A stretch of 64,000 nucleotides of DNA from Paraburkholderia tuberum STM678 (GCF_902833905.1 NZ_CADFGP010000010.1:1-64000), one strand, 5' to 3'. Positions 7,700-16,303 are shown, counted from the stretch's first letter. Notes: generated from the letters alone by a model not told the origin. Made by a program: numbers and translations.

Positions 7700-8265
7700 G
7701 CCGGTGCGCACGCCACAGCGCTGGTCAGTTCATCCAGGATACCGGTCGTCGCCTCCCGGCGCACGGCATCCGAGAATCCGATCAGGGCGGGACTGACCAG
7801 CCCCATGCGCGGATTGTAGGCATCGCGCCGGAAGCACTGTGCGTAGCCGGTCGCCGTCTCATGCACGATCACCGACTGGACCGTGACATCCGCCTCGCCG
7901 TTACGCATCGGCATCGCACGCATCACCACATCGACCAGCACGAAGAACACGCGCGAGAGCTGCTCCGCGCTGGGCGACACCGGCAGGGCAATCCAGCGCT
8001 GCGAATGGCTACGGCACATCTCCATGTACGCCGGGTCGTCGCAGTTCCAGAACACGAGCGTATGGTCGAACGCGTCCACGATCTCCCGGACCTCCCCCTT
8101 GAGGAGGCCGAAGTCATAAACCATCTGGCCGTGATCGAGCGCATCGGCCTCGAGAATGATCTCCACGCGATAGGAATGGCCGTGGATCGACCATGCACAA
8201 CGATGCGATGACGCATGCCGCACGACATGCGCACCTTCAAACGAAAACAGCTTGCGGATCAACAT
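7693..8265 (-). CDS. queD: 6-carboxytetrahydropterin synthase-like protein (QueD family, long paralogue)
   Basis: A 190-residue member of the PTPS/QueD family, which makes 6-carboxytetrahydropterin for queuosine from dihydroneopterin triphosphate. Zinc ligands fit H13 (GAHVVRH) and H28/H30 (IHGHSYRV), and the catalytic Cys fits C23. YDFGLLKGEVREIVDAFDHTLV is the usual substrate-binding block; HETATGYAQC supplies the Glu of the C-terminal motif. It is longer than the 120-140 residues of housekeeping QueD, the extra being at the C-terminus. It lies 16 bases after the carbonic anhydrase and overlaps dihydroorotase. QueD-like paralogues are known members of zinc-limitation clusters. Confidence 0.84.
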   Translation of the reverse strand: MLIRKLFSFEGAHVVRHASSHRCAWSIHGHSYRVEIILEADALDHGQMVYDFGLLKGEVREIVDAFDHTLVFWNCDDPAYMEMCRSHSQRWIALPVSPSAEQLSRVFFVLVDVVMRAMPMRNGEADVTVQSVIVHETATGYAQCFRRDAYNPRMGLVSPALIGFSDAVRREATTGILDELTSAVACAPAC

Positions 8266-8281
8266 CAGTCATCCCCTACGG

Positions 8282-8842
8282 TCACAATTCGTTCGCGATG
8301 CGGCGGTATCCCTGAACGAGCCTCACATTGGTCTGGGCGACGTCCTCGGAGAACTCCGACGCACTGGCAGTCACCTTCGGAATCGTCGACAGGTCGGTGC
8401 CCGGCCCGATGCGCTGGGTCGACGGCACGTAAAAGCCTGCGGGAAGGTTGCAGCCGTCAACTACGGCATTGTGGCGGACCACACAGCCTTCACCGACGGT
8501 GCAGTTGAACAGCACGCTGTTAAAGCCGATAAACACACGGTCGCCGACTTCGCAGGGACCATGCACAATCGCGCGGTGAGCGATCGATGTATGGCTGCCG
8601 ACCGTTACCGCAGCGCCCGACTTCGAGTGGATCACAACGCCATCCTGGATGTTCGAGTGCGCGCCGATATGGATCGGTTCAATGCCGCCCTGCGCATCCG
8701 TCTCGTCGGCACGGATCACCGCGTACGGGCCGATGAATACATTCGCGCCGACGATGACCCGTCCGCACAGGATGGCGGTCGGATCAACAAACGCGCTTTC
8801 GTGGACCACAGGCAGGTCCCCACGTGGATTTTTGCGGATCAT
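8282..8842 (-). CDS. Gamma-class carbonic anhydrase-like protein (left-handed beta-helix)
   Basis: A 186-residue protein built of hexapeptide repeats, seen as runs such as AILCGRVIVGANVFIG and PIHIGAHSNIQDG. Candidate metal ligands are the His in GVVIHSKSG and the pair in IAHRAIVHGP, as in the Cam/CaiE trimer family. It would interconvert CO2 and bicarbonate. Gamma enzymes can work with iron or cobalt, which would explain use under zinc limitation; that reason is inference. The start at 8842 overlaps the cysS stop by four bases (ATGA). The family also contains acyltransferase-like members, so the enzymatic activity is not certain. Confidence 0.83.
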   Translation of the reverse strand: MIRKNPRGDLPVVHESAFVDPTAILCGRVIVGANVFIGPYAVIRADETDAQGGIEPIHIGAHSNIQDGVVIHSKSGAAVTVGSHTSIAHRAIVHGPCEVGDRVFIGFNSVLFNCTVGEGCVVRHNAVVDGCNLPAGFYVPSTQRIGPGTDLSTIPKVTASASEFSEDVAQTNVRLVQGYRRIANEL

Positions 8843-10251
8843 GCCAGGACTCCGTGACTTCGGTGCCAGACTGTCCCTTCCAGCGTGTCCTCGATCTGGA
8901 TACCGGCGCGCAGCAGCTCGTCGCGCAGCGCATCGGCCTCCCCAAACGCGTACTGCCGGCGTGCCTCGGCGCGGCGGGCCACGATTGATTCCACCCACGC
9001 GTCTTCCGTGACGGATGTCGCGTCGATACGGCCGCGCAGTGCCACCAGTGCCTGAGCCGGTTCGTGCTGCAACAGGCCGAGCAGTTGTGCGGACGCCAGC
9101 AGGCGCGCCTTCGCCCATTGCTGCGCCGATCCCTGGGAAGCCTGCTCAAGATCCTCCAGCAGCCGATACAGACGGGCGAGCGCGCGCGGTACGTTCAGGT
9201 CATTCGAGAGGGCCGCCTCCACCTCGCTGTCGGGTCCGGTCCCAAGATGCGGAAGTCCCGAGACGGCATCGAGCGCCATATAGGCCCGCTGCAGCGTCCG
9301 GCATGCCGCCTGTAGCCGCTGCACGCTCCAGTCGAGCGGATGACGGTAGTGGGTCGAAAGCAGCGCCAGCCTGAGCGCCTCGCCGGGCGCGTGCGCGAGC
9401 AGATCGCGCACCAGCAGCACGTTGCCGAGCGACTTCGACATCTTCTGGCCGTCCACGGTGACGAAGCTGTTATGTACCCACATCCGGCAGTACGGCTCAC
9501 CATCGTGCGCGCAGACGCCCTGCGCGATCTCGTTCTCGTGATGCGGAAAGATCAGGTCCTGGCCGCCACCGTGGATGTCGATGGTACGTCCCAGATGTCG
9601 CCCGATCATCGCTGAACATTCGATGTGCCATCCCGGGCGGCCGCGCCCCCATGGACTGTCCCAGCCCGAGATGTCGTCGCTCGAAGGTTTCCAGAGCACG
9701 AAGTCGAGCGGATCGGGCTTGTATGGCGCCACTTCCACCCGCGCCCCGGCAATCATGTCCCGGGTGCGGCGCCCCGACAGCCGGCCGTACTCCGTAAAGG
9801 ACGGGACATGGAACAGTACGTGCCCTTCCGCCACATAGGCGTGTTTCCTTTCGATCAGGGTTTCAATGAGCCCGACGATGTCGGGGATATGCTCTGTCAC
9901 GCGCGGCTCGATGTCCGGTGGAACGACGCCGAGCGCCTGCATGTCCTCGTGGTACGCGTCGATATACCGCGACGTGATGTTGCCGATCGGCACGCCGTCG
10001 CGGCGCGCCATCTCATTGATCCGGTCATCGACGTCCGTGAGGTTGCGCGCATAGAGCACGGAGCGGTAGCGCCTGCGCAGCAGCCGCACGAGCACGTCGA
10101 ACACGACTGCCGGCCGTGCGTTGCCGATGTGCGCGTAGTTGTACACGGTGGGACCGCACACGTACAACGTGACCGCATCGGGCATGCCGGTCTGCAGCGG
10201 TTCCCTACGGCGGGTCAGCGTGTTGTAGAGCGCAATGGGGAGCCTCGTCAT
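8839..10251 (-). CDS. cysS: Cysteine--tRNA ligase (second-copy type)
   Basis: A 470-residue class I synthetase that charges tRNA-Cys. HIGN (residues 41-44) and KMSKS (in VDGQKMSKSLGN) are intact. The zinc ligands of the family also appear intact: C32 (LYVCGPTVY), the Cys in WHIECSAM, and the His and Glu in FPHHENEIAQ. So the paralogue is not obviously zinc-independent. It overlaps the COG0523 gene upstream and the carbonic anhydrase downstream by four bases each, so translation is coupled. Placement in the zinc cluster suggests a low-zinc copy with another cysS elsewhere, which the window cannot show. Confidence 0.93.
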   Translation of the reverse strand: MTRLPIALYNTLTRRREPLQTGMPDAVTLYVCGPTVYNYAHIGNARPAVVFDVLVRLLRRRYRSVLYARNLTDVDDRINEMARRDGVPIGNITSRYIDAYHEDMQALGVVPPDIEPRVTEHIPDIVGLIETLIERKHAYVAEGHVLFHVPSFTEYGRLSGRRTRDMIAGARVEVAPYKPDPLDFVLWKPSSDDISGWDSPWGRGRPGWHIECSAMIGRHLGRTIDIHGGGQDLIFPHHENEIAQGVCAHDGEPYCRMWVHNSFVTVDGQKMSKSLGNVLLVRDLLAHAPGEALRLALLSTHYRHPLDWSVQRLQAACRTLQRAYMALDAVSGLPHLGTGPDSEVEAALSNDLNVPRALARLYRLLEDLEQASQGSAQQWAKARLLASAQLLGLLQHEPAQALVALRGRIDATSVTEDAWVESIVARRAEARRQYAFGEADALRDELLRAGIQIEDTLEGTVWHRSHGVLA

Positions 10252-11441
10252 CCGGAATGCGTCTCCTGCGCACGGATGGCGCCCACCTCGCTGAACAGCC
10301 GGAAAGTCGATTCGACCGTTTCACGTTCGACCGCGCGGGTAATGAACACGATCCGCGAACGCCGGTCCTCACCCGGCCAGGCGTCGAGCGGCACCGGCGG
10401 GTGAAAGACGTGCTGTACGCCATGGATGACGATCGGCCTGTCCTCGCCCTCGACGTTCAGAATGCCCTTGATCCGCAGCATCGACGGCCCCATCAGCGAC
10501 AGCAGCACGTCGAGCCAGTCGGTCAGTACCTGCTCGGGAATGGGCTCCTCGACCGTGAAGCAGAACGCGCGGATCTGGTCGTCGTGCCGGTTGACGTCAT
10601 GTGCATGGTCATGATGCGGGTGTTCACCATGCTCGTGCGGCTCATCGGCATGAGCTTCCTGCGCTTCGTGATCGCCGTGTCCGGGACCGTCACCTTGCGC
10701 ATGCGCAAGGTGATCCACATGATTGTGGTCGTGATGGGCTCGGCCATGGTGATGTCCATCGTCGCCTGAACCATACTGCTCTTCGGCGAGCCACCGTTCG
10801 ACGTCCGCAATCTTGCCGTCTGCCGTGAAAAGACCCAGGTCCAGTATCCGGCTTGCCGCCAGCTCACCGTGACTGACGCGGATAATGCCCGCGGCCGGAT
10901 TGATCGCATGCAGCCGATCGGTGAGCCGTTCCAGCGTCTCCACGTCCACGAGATCCGTCTTGGTCAGCAGCAGCCTGTCTGCCATCGCGGCCTGTTTGAC
11001 CGCCTCGGCGTGCGCGTCGAGCGTCGCCTCCGCGTTTCGCGCATCGATCGTCGTCACCAGCCCATCGAGCCGGTAGCGCTCGCGCAGGTCGCGATGCGTG
11101 GCCAGTGTATGCACAATCGGCGCCGGGTCCGCGAGCCCGGTCGTCTCGATCACTACCCGGCTGAACTGCCGCCGACCGTCGCGCGAGAACCGCCAGTGGA
11201 TATCCTTGAGCGTGCGGACCAGGTCGCCCCGGATCGTGCAGCACAGGCAGCCGCTGCTCATCTCGACCACGATGTCCTCACGGCTGTGGGCGATGAGCAT
11301 GTGATCGAGCCCGATCTCACCAAACTCGTTGATGAGCACCAGCGCATCGGCCATTTCCGGCTGCTGCACCAGCCGGTTCAGTACCGTCGTCTTGCCACTG
11401 CCAAGAAAACCCGTCAGCAGCGTTACCGGAATCAGGTCCAT
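10248..11441 (-). CDS. COG0523 (CobW/YjiA-type) GTPase metallochaperone with His-rich insert
   Basis: A 397-residue G3E GTPase. It shows Walker A GFLGSGKTTV, the metal-binding motif GCLCC (residues 64-68), Walker B ETTGLADP and the guanine-specificity motif TKTD. Between residues about 225 and 300 lies a stretch packed with His and Asp (for example HHHGRAHHDHNHVDH), a likely metal store, before the CobW C-terminal domain. The start at 11441 has a GGGGAG ribosome site. It probably delivers zinc to client enzymes, perhaps the products encoded right after it. It is 140 bases after zigA, the largest gap in the operon, and overlaps cysS by four bases. Confidence 0.9.
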   Translation of the reverse strand: MDLIPVTLLTGFLGSGKTTVLNRLVQQPEMADALVLINEFGEIGLDHMLIAHSREDIVVEMSSGCLCCTIRGDLVRTLKDIHWRFSRDGRRQFSRVVIETTGLADPAPIVHTLATHRDLRERYRLDGLVTTIDARNAEATLDAHAEAVKQAAMADRLLLTKTDLVDVETLERLTDRLHAINPAAGIIRVSHGELAASRILDLGLFTADGKIADVERWLAEEQYGSGDDGHHHGRAHHDHNHVDHLAHAQGDGPGHGDHEAQEAHADEPHEHGEHPHHDHAHDVNRHDDQIRAFCFTVEEPIPEQVLTDWLDVLLSLMGPSMLRIKGILNVEGEDRPIVIHGVQHVFHPPVPLDAWPGEDRRSRIVFITRAVERETVESTFRLFSEVGAIRAQETHSG

Positions 11442-11581
11442 CGCGCACTCCCCGTGTGGTATGTCCAGCTTTCCAAGATCTAGCGGTTGTGCCTGGGTGC
11501 CCGTACGGGACCCGCGCCCCCGCCGCGTCGGGCGTTGCCCACCACGCTGCGAACGACGTGTCGTCGCGCCGGCTCGCGGGG

Positions 11582-12802
11582 TCATACCGCGCCTTCTTCC
11601 TCGGGCACGCGGCCGCCCCACGCAGGGAACGGGTCGTCATACTGCGTCCATGCCTGCGGACCTTCAGCCATTTCAGCGTCGGTCAGCAGGCACGCATCCA
11701 GGCGTTGGCGCAGTGCCGGCTCGTTCATGTCGACACCAATCAGTACCAGTTCCTGGCGCGCATCGCCGACGTCCGGCTCCCAGTTGCGGTTGATGAATTC
11801 GAGGGATTCGGGATCGGTCGGCCAGTGCGATTTCGGCACTGCCGCCCACCAGAGGCCCGCCATGCCGTGGCGGCACACCGCGCCCGCCTGCGACCACGAG
11901 CCCGCGTGCGTGGGACGGCTCGCGAGCCAGAAGAACCCCTTTGAGCGCACGACGCCCGGCCATTCGCTGTTGACCAGCGCCCCGAAGCGCTCAGGATGCA
12001 GCGGACGCCGTGCGCGCCACACGAAGCTGCGGATGCCATATTCTTCCGTCTCGGGCGTGTGCTCCCCGCGCAGTTCCTTGAGCCACCCCGGCGCCTTCGA
12101 CGCTTCCTCGAAGTCGAACAGCTTCGTATCCAGTACGCGGGCGAGCGGCACGCGACCGAATTCCGAGATCTCGATGCGGGCCCGGGGATTCAGACTGTGC
12201 AGGATCGCCATCAGTCGCTCACGGTCAGCAACGCCGATCAGGTCGGCCTTGTTCAGCACAATGACATCACCGAACTCGATCTGCTCGATCAGCAGGTCCA
12301 CGACCGTACGCTCATCTTCATCGCCGAGCGATTCTCCGCGCGACTGCAAACTGTCCTGTGAGCTGTAGTCGCGCAGGAAGTTGAACGCGTCGACTACGGT
12401 GACCATCGTATCGAGGCGTGCGACATCGGACAGGCTCTGACCGCTCTCGTCGGCAAACGTGAAGGTCTCGGCCACAGGCAGCGGCTCGGAGATCCCGGTC
12501 GATTCGATCACGAGCTGGTCAAATCGTCCCTCTTTCGCCAGGCGGTTGACTTCGAGCAGCAGGTCCTCGCGCAGCGTGCAGCAGATGCAGCCATTGCTCA
12601 TCTCGATCAGCTTCTCGTCGGTGCGCGAGAGCTGCGCGTCACCGTCACGTACGAGCGCGGCATCGATGTTCACCTCGCTCATGTCGTTGACAATGACGGC
12701 GACGCGCCGCCCTTCCCGGTTGTTCAGAATGTGATTGAGCAGCGTCGTCTTGCCCGCGCCGAGAAAGCCTGAAAGGACCGTAACCGGCAGTCGTGCATCC
12801 AT
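11582..12802 (-). CDS. zigA: Zinc metallochaperone GTPase, ZigA subfamily (COG0523)
   Basis: A 406-residue G3E GTPase resembling ZigA, which helps cells use scarce zinc. Visible motifs are [15 protein letters not shown], the metal motif GCICC (residues 71-75), ESTGISEP and NKAD, then a CobW C-terminal domain with [18 protein letters not shown]. The sequence [16 protein letters not shown] is typical of this subfamily and differs from the neighbouring COG0523 gene, so this is not a recent tandem duplicate. It lies 24 bases behind the DUF1826 gene and shares its promoter. Confidence 0.9.
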   Translation of the reverse strand: MDARLPVTVLSGFLGAGKTTLLNHILNNREGRRVAVIVNDMSEVNIDAALVRDGDAQLSRTDEKLIEMSNGCICCTLREDLLLEVNRLAKEGRFDQLVIESTGISEPLPVAETFTFADESGQSLSDVARLDTMVTVVDAFNFLRDYSSQDSLQSRGESLGDEDERTVVDLLIEQIEFGDVIVLNKADLIGVADRERLMAILHSLNPRARIEISEFGRVPLARVLDTKLFDFEEASKAPGWLKELRGEHTPETEEYGIRSFVWRARRPLHPERFGALVNSEWPGVVRSKGFFWLASRPTHAGSWSQAGAVCRHGMAGLWWAAVPKSHWPTDPESLEFINRNWEPDVGDARQELVLIGVDMNEPALRQRLDACLLTDAEMAEGPQAWTQYDDPFPAWGGRVPEEEGAV

Positions 12803-12826
12803 GAAATGACTCCTTGTATTTCTGTA

Positions 12827-13474
12827 TCAGGGGATATCGATCGCAACCAACACGCGGGGGCTGGCGTCGGGCGGCATTGCCGGCGAACGGTGAATCGCCC
12901 CGTGCGAGCGCGCATCGGGCCACCGCTCGCCCTTGAGGACGGCAACGGTGAAGGTGGGAGTCTCGTGAACGCACGCACTGTCGGGAATCAGGCCCGAGCG
13001 CCCGTCCGGCAGGCCGCCGCTGTCCGGCCCGAGCCGGCTGCGATCGGCGCACCGGCGCTCAAGATATTCGGTGCCGGGGCCCCGCCACGTGCATAGCAAC
13101 CGCGCCGGCACGTTGTCCACGTGAAAGCGCGGGCACGTCGTCTGCCTTGTTACCTCAATGCGTAGCCTTGCACTGCGACTGTCGAGCAGTATGCAGAGCG
13201 TCGCCGCAAGCGTTGACAGCTCGCGCCCGAACGCCGCGCACCCCTGCAGCCGTGGCCACGGGCCATCGACCACCGGCTCACCCTTCTTCCACTGCGCCAT
13301 CCAGCGTGCGGAATCAATACCTGAACGAACGACGGCATCCAGATAGCCGCTCACGCGCGCGTCGCGTAAACGCGCTGCCCACGCGATCTCACGCAGCGGA
13401 TCGTGGATCGCCGACAGTTCGCCCGCCAGGTTTTTGTACGCCTGATCGCAGACGTCGGCTTCTTGCGCATGCAT
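12827..13474 (-). CDS. DUF1826 family protein, first gene of the zinc-starvation operon
   Basis: A 215-residue protein of unknown biochemical role. Members of DUF1826 are repeatedly found beside COG0523 GTPases in Zur-controlled loci. The sequence has FHVDNVPARLLCTWRGPGTEYL and VHETPTFTVAVLKGERW, with conserved His, Asp and Cys residues that could bind metal. The ATG at 13474 is chosen for its AAGGA ribosome site eight bases upstream; an in-frame ATG at 13501 would add nine residues. The strong palindrome at 13547-13573 lies 73 bases upstream and probably controls all seven genes. Confidence 0.8.
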   Translation of the reverse strand: MHAQEADVCDQAYKNLAGELSAIHDPLREIAWAARLRDARVSGYLDAVVRSGIDSARWMAQWKKGEPVVDGPWPRLQGCAAFGRELSTLAATLCILLDSRSARLRIEVTRQTTCPRFHVDNVPARLLCTWRGPGTEYLERRCADRSRLGPDSGGLPDGRSGLIPDSACVHETPTFTVAVLKGERWPDARSHGAIHRSPAMPPDASPRVLVAIDIP

Positions 13475-13546
13475 CACAGCTTCCTTAATCGGGTACTGCA
13501 TAGGGAGCGGGCTTGCGATGCGCTCCGGCACATCGCCCGAATTATA

Positions 13547-13573
13547 CACAAACGCAACTATGTTGCATTTGTG
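13547..13573. promoter_or_regulatory. Candidate Zur operator, site B (27-base palindrome)
   Basis: The arms CACAAA-C-GCAAC (13547-13558) and GTTGC-A-TTTGTG (13562-13573) pair at 11 of 12 positions around TAT. It is the longest palindrome in the region and precedes the seven-gene operon. Its core AACGCAAC-N3-GTTGC is shared with sites A and C. Regulation by the nearby Zur-like protein is inferred. Confidence 0.65.
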
Positions 13574-13579
13574 AAGGTT

Positions 13580-14140
13580 GACGGGATCGTGCGGATTGCG
13601 CGTATGCGCACGTATTGAGAGGTGACAGCAGGAACCGATCCGTCGCGTCGCGTAACAGAAAGGCCACCGGCTGGATGACGGCATGTGGCACATCCCGTGC
13701 CGACCGGGGCCGCGGCGACGTTGCCCTGAAACGGGGGTGACATGCGCCGGCCCCTACTGCCGATGCATGTCCGGCGGCCAGGCTAGAACTGTCAACGCAG
13801 CCGTCGCGTTGGCAAAGCCACCCAGGCGTCCGCCTGACTACTGGGGCCCGGCATGCGCCCGCGCGACCGGCTGCGTGCTACATGCACGCGAGGGATATGT
13901 TCAGGTCGATATCGGTACGCCAACCATGGGATCCACAGGACTGTTCATCCGGAAGCCCGCTGATTCGACACAGTTCGGGCGCTCGCGAAAATCTGGGGGC
14001 AAGACGCCAGCTGCCGCCACAATGGTGGCGCCCGGCGTACTGCCTTGAACTGGTGCATAACCGCCAAATCCCGCAGATCCACTGCGGCCATGCCATCCAG
14101 CCCGCATTGGCAACGGGACCTGTTGCGCCCCTACTTCCGG
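13580..14140. other. Long intergenic stretch, no gene recognised
   Basis: About 560 bases lie between the palindrome and the arsR promoter. Open frames exist on both strands (plus 13683-14048, minus 13878-14177), but none has a convincing ribosome site or a family I recognise. The minus-strand reading around 13920-14040 has a run (PPDFRERPNCVESAGF) that reminded me of repeated intergenic sequence, so a decayed repeat is possible. Confidence 0.4.
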
Positions 14141-14148
14141 CGAAAGCA

Positions 14149-14202
14149 CTTGACAGTCCCGCAGAAGCCTTTATCATTCTAACGAACTATAGATTGATAA
14201 AT
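14149..14202 (+). promoter_or_regulatory. Promoter/operator region of arsR-type gene
   Basis: TTGACA (14150-14155) is followed 17 bases later by an AT-rich -10-like stretch (ATCATT). Next comes an AT-rich segment AACGAACTATAGATTGATA just before the ATG, which is where ArsR-family repressors usually bind. Pattern-based only. Confidence 0.45.
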
Positions 14203-14553
14203 ATGACGCCTGCCTGTACTCACAACTGTTCGGACCGGCCACCCGTTGCCGCTTCGCCCGCCCAGCTCGAAGCGGCCGGTGCGATGTTTCACGCGCTGCG
14301 CGATCCCGCACGCTTGCGGCTGCTTGTCCTGCTGTCGCAGGGCGAGCGTTGCGTCACTGAACTTGTAGGGTTTGAGCAGGCCAAGCTGGGCAGCATTTCA
14401 GCCCGACTGAAAGTGCTGCATGCCGCCCGGCTGGTGAAGCGCCGCCGGGAGGCTAAGCATGTTTTCTACGCCCTCGCGGACGAGCACGTCCTGACGCTTC
14501 TTCAGAGCGTTCTGACCCACGCCGCCGAGCACCCCGAAGCTGCATCATCCTGA
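14203..14553 (+). CDS. ArsR/SmtB-family metal-responsive repressor
   Basis: A 116-residue winged-helix regulator. FHALRDPARLRLLVLLSQGE, then CVTELVGFEQAKLGSISARL (recognition helix) and KRRREAKHVFYALADEHVLTLL are typical of the family. Candidate metal residues are the Cys/His-rich N-terminus (ACTHNCSD), the Cys in the helix before the recognition helix and the C-terminal His residues (THAAEH). It is followed 13 bases later by a histidine-rich protein, so it probably represses its own short operon and releases DNA when zinc, cadmium or a similar metal is present. The metal is not deducible. Confidence 0.86.
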   Translation: MTPACTHNCSDRPPVAASPAQLEAAGAMFHALRDPARLRLLVLLSQGERCVTELVGFEQAKLGSISARLKVLHAARLVKRRREAKHVFYALADEHVLTLLQSVLTHAAEHPEAASS

Positions 14554-14566
14554 CGGAGCAAACACC

Positions 14567-14923
14567 ATGGCCACCTGCAACGAACCGCACCACGCTCACC
14601 ACGACCACCAGCACGGTCCGCACTGCGGACATACGGCGATCCGGCATGGCGATCACGTCGACTATTTGCACGACGGTCATCTGCATCACCCGCATGGCGA
14701 CCACGTTGACGAACACCGCCTCGAGGTGAACACCACCAACCCTGATCGTTGCACGCCCGATCATCAGTGCGGCGGACATGAGCCGGGCCACGTGCATGGC
14801 CCAAGCTGCGGCCACCCGGCCGTGCCGCACGGCGATCATGTCGACTATCTCGTCAACGGACATCTGCACCACCCGCACGGCAACCACTGCGACGATCACG
14901 GACCGGTCAGCATCGTTCAGTAA
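14567..14923 (+). CDS. Histidine-rich metal-binding protein with two internal repeats
   Basis: A 118-residue protein made of two copies of a 35-residue unit. Each copy has the order HGP-xCGH, then RHGDHVDYL or PHGDHVDYL, then GHLHHPHG. About a quarter of all residues are His, with paired Cys, and there is no signal peptide or membrane segment, so it is likely a cytosolic metal buffer. It directly follows the ArsR-type gene. The repeat structure is visible in the protein; the metal-buffer role is inferred from composition and neighbour. Confidence 0.82.
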   Translation: MATCNEPHHAHHDHQHGPHCGHTAIRHGDHVDYLHDGHLHHPHGDHVDEHRLEVNTTNPDRCTPDHQCGGHEPGHVHGPSCGHPAVPHGDHVDYLVNGHLHHPHGNHCDDHGPVSIVQ

Positions 14924-14935
14924 CTTCGCATCGAG

Positions 14936-16057
14936 CTATCCGGCGGAATGTCCGACGTTCGTCTGACCGGCCGGCGTCCGATGCAGGGCTGCCGGTGCGA
15001 CGGCCTGGCCAACAAGCCCATCCGGCTGCCCCTTGGACGGGCGCAGCAGCTTTTCCTCACAACGCGCAGGCCGCAGGTCGAGGCGTGTCACGTTGGCGAG
15101 ATGGCCGAGTAAGAACGCGTGATAAAGAACGAAGAGGCGCTTTATGGTGGTCACCGCTTTCCCGTAACGGTTATCAGTTGCGTGGTGCGCTGGTAGGGCG
15201 GGATCCGCAGGCAAGCGGTGACGCTTCGCGAGTGCCATCGTCACATCCGGTCTTGCCGACGGTTCGACATAAAGCGTTTGCGCGGCCGGCCGAAGCTGCC
15301 CTGTCAGTTTTGCGGCAGCAACCTCCCCGCCCCACCACGCCTGCCCTGCAGGAAGCTCGGCATGCTGCCACCACGATGGATCGCCTACTGCGAACCGTTG
15401 CACGTTGAGCTTCGGCAGCAGGCGAAGCAGATGGTTGATCGCCCACTCTTCCCTGAGCGCCGCAGGATCGAGCAATCGCCGGTCGTCCGTGCCCGCCAGC
15501 AAGCCGCCCTCACGCAGGTCGTCCAGCACACTGCCAACTGTGCCAAGCGCCACACCAGCCGCTGCCGCAATTTCCCGGTATGGACGGTTAAGCAACTCTG
15601 GAGCAGATAACAGCACAAAAATCATTCTGAGCGCAGAGGCGCTCGCGGAGATGGCGGGCTTCCCCGATTTCGATGTCAAACGCCTGATCTCGGAGTTCGC
15701 GGGCCTGCCTGTTACAAGTCTGTACTGGCCAGGCGCGTGCACGTACAGATTACCGGCCAGATCGATGAGCTGCAGGTCATGCTCGACGCATTCCTCCGCC
15801 AACGCAAGCGTCAAATAGGCAGTGGCCAGCAGGACTGGAAAAGCCGCGGTGCGGTTCTTCGCCACAAGGACGCTCACTTGCGCCCGCGATCTTATCCGGC
15901 CTCGGGCCGCGAGCGTGTATTGCTGGACCGCGCCGCTCACATCGAGCGTCAGCTTCCCCTCCTTGGTCAAACCATCACTTCGCCCAGCCGGACGAAAGCC
16001 GATAACACTCAATGGAACGCGGCTGCGCCGGGTTGCGTCGCTGATAAGCTGGTTCAC
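14936..16057 (-). CDS. AbiEi-like antitoxin (type IV toxin-antitoxin), orphan and probably altered at the C-terminus
   Basis: A 373-residue protein starting with GTG at 16057. The central part (LQLIDLAGNLYVHAPG, YREIAAAAGVALGTVGSVLD, a winged-helix-like block, and WGGEVAAAKLTGQL with PAAQTLYVE) matches the AbiEi family of antitoxins. After about residue 285 (HRLPADPA) the sequence no longer looks like the family: the usual C-terminal block is absent, and a low-similarity tail follows up to GQTNVGHSAG. No AbiEii nucleotidyltransferase toxin lies downstream; the next gene is convergent. The locus is therefore probably a remnant. Confidence 0.6.
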   Translation of the reverse strand: MNQLISDATRRSRVPLSVIGFRPAGRSDGLTKEGKLTLDVSGAVQQYTLAARGRIRSRAQVSVLVAKNRTAAFPVLLATAYLTLALAEECVEHDLQLIDLAGNLYVHAPGQYRLVTGRPANSEIRRLTSKSGKPAISASASALRMIFVLLSAPELLNRPYREIAAAAGVALGTVGSVLDDLREGGLLAGTDDRRLLDPAALREEWAINHLLRLLPKLNVQRFAVGDPSWWQHAELPAGQAWWGGEVAAAKLTGQLRPAAQTLYVEPSARPDVTMALAKRHRLPADPALPAHHATDNRYGKAVTTIKRLFVLYHAFLLGHLANVTRLDLRPARCEEKLLRPSKGQPDGLVGQAVAPAALHRTPAGQTNVGHSAG

Positions 16058-16281
16058 ACTTTATGAACGCATAAAAAATCTGAACATCCCCTGACTTCCC
16101 TGCGGCACGTGTGGGCGCAGGGGAACCGTAACCTGAAACATCCATCACTGTATCGTCGCATTGCGTTTGCGCAAAAAGCGTCACAATTTCAAGCGAGCCG
16201 CAAAATGAGTACGTAAAGAAGTACGCGTTAAGGGCGACTTTTAAAAATAATCGTTAAAAATCAATGCACTACAAGACAAAT

Positions 16282-16303
16282 GCGAGTCCTCTCCTGGGCA
16301 CCA
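16282..16303 (+). repeat. tRNA 3'-end fragment, probable attachment-site remnant
   Basis: GCGAGTCCTC followed by TCCTGGGCACCA reads like the T-arm plus acceptor end and CCA of a tRNA. CCTGGGC-A-CCA fits tRNA-Phe of Betaproteobacteria (5' GCCCAGG). No tRNA body precedes it. A hairpin (TCCGGC at 16312-16317 with GCCGGA at 16322-16327) follows. Such isolated tRNA ends are typical att scars of integrated elements. The flanks (AbiEi remnant, IS630 remnant, T6SS locus) fit an island edge. Confidence 0.5.

Noticed and set aside
10590..10760. Repetitive-looking stretch of CAT/GTG units
   Set aside because: It is the coding DNA of the His/Asp-rich insert of the COG0523 GTPase, not a CRISPR or satellite repeat.
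13683..14177. Overlapping open frames on both strands before arsR
   Set aside because: No ribosome sites and no family recognised; treated as intergenic or decayed repeat sequence.
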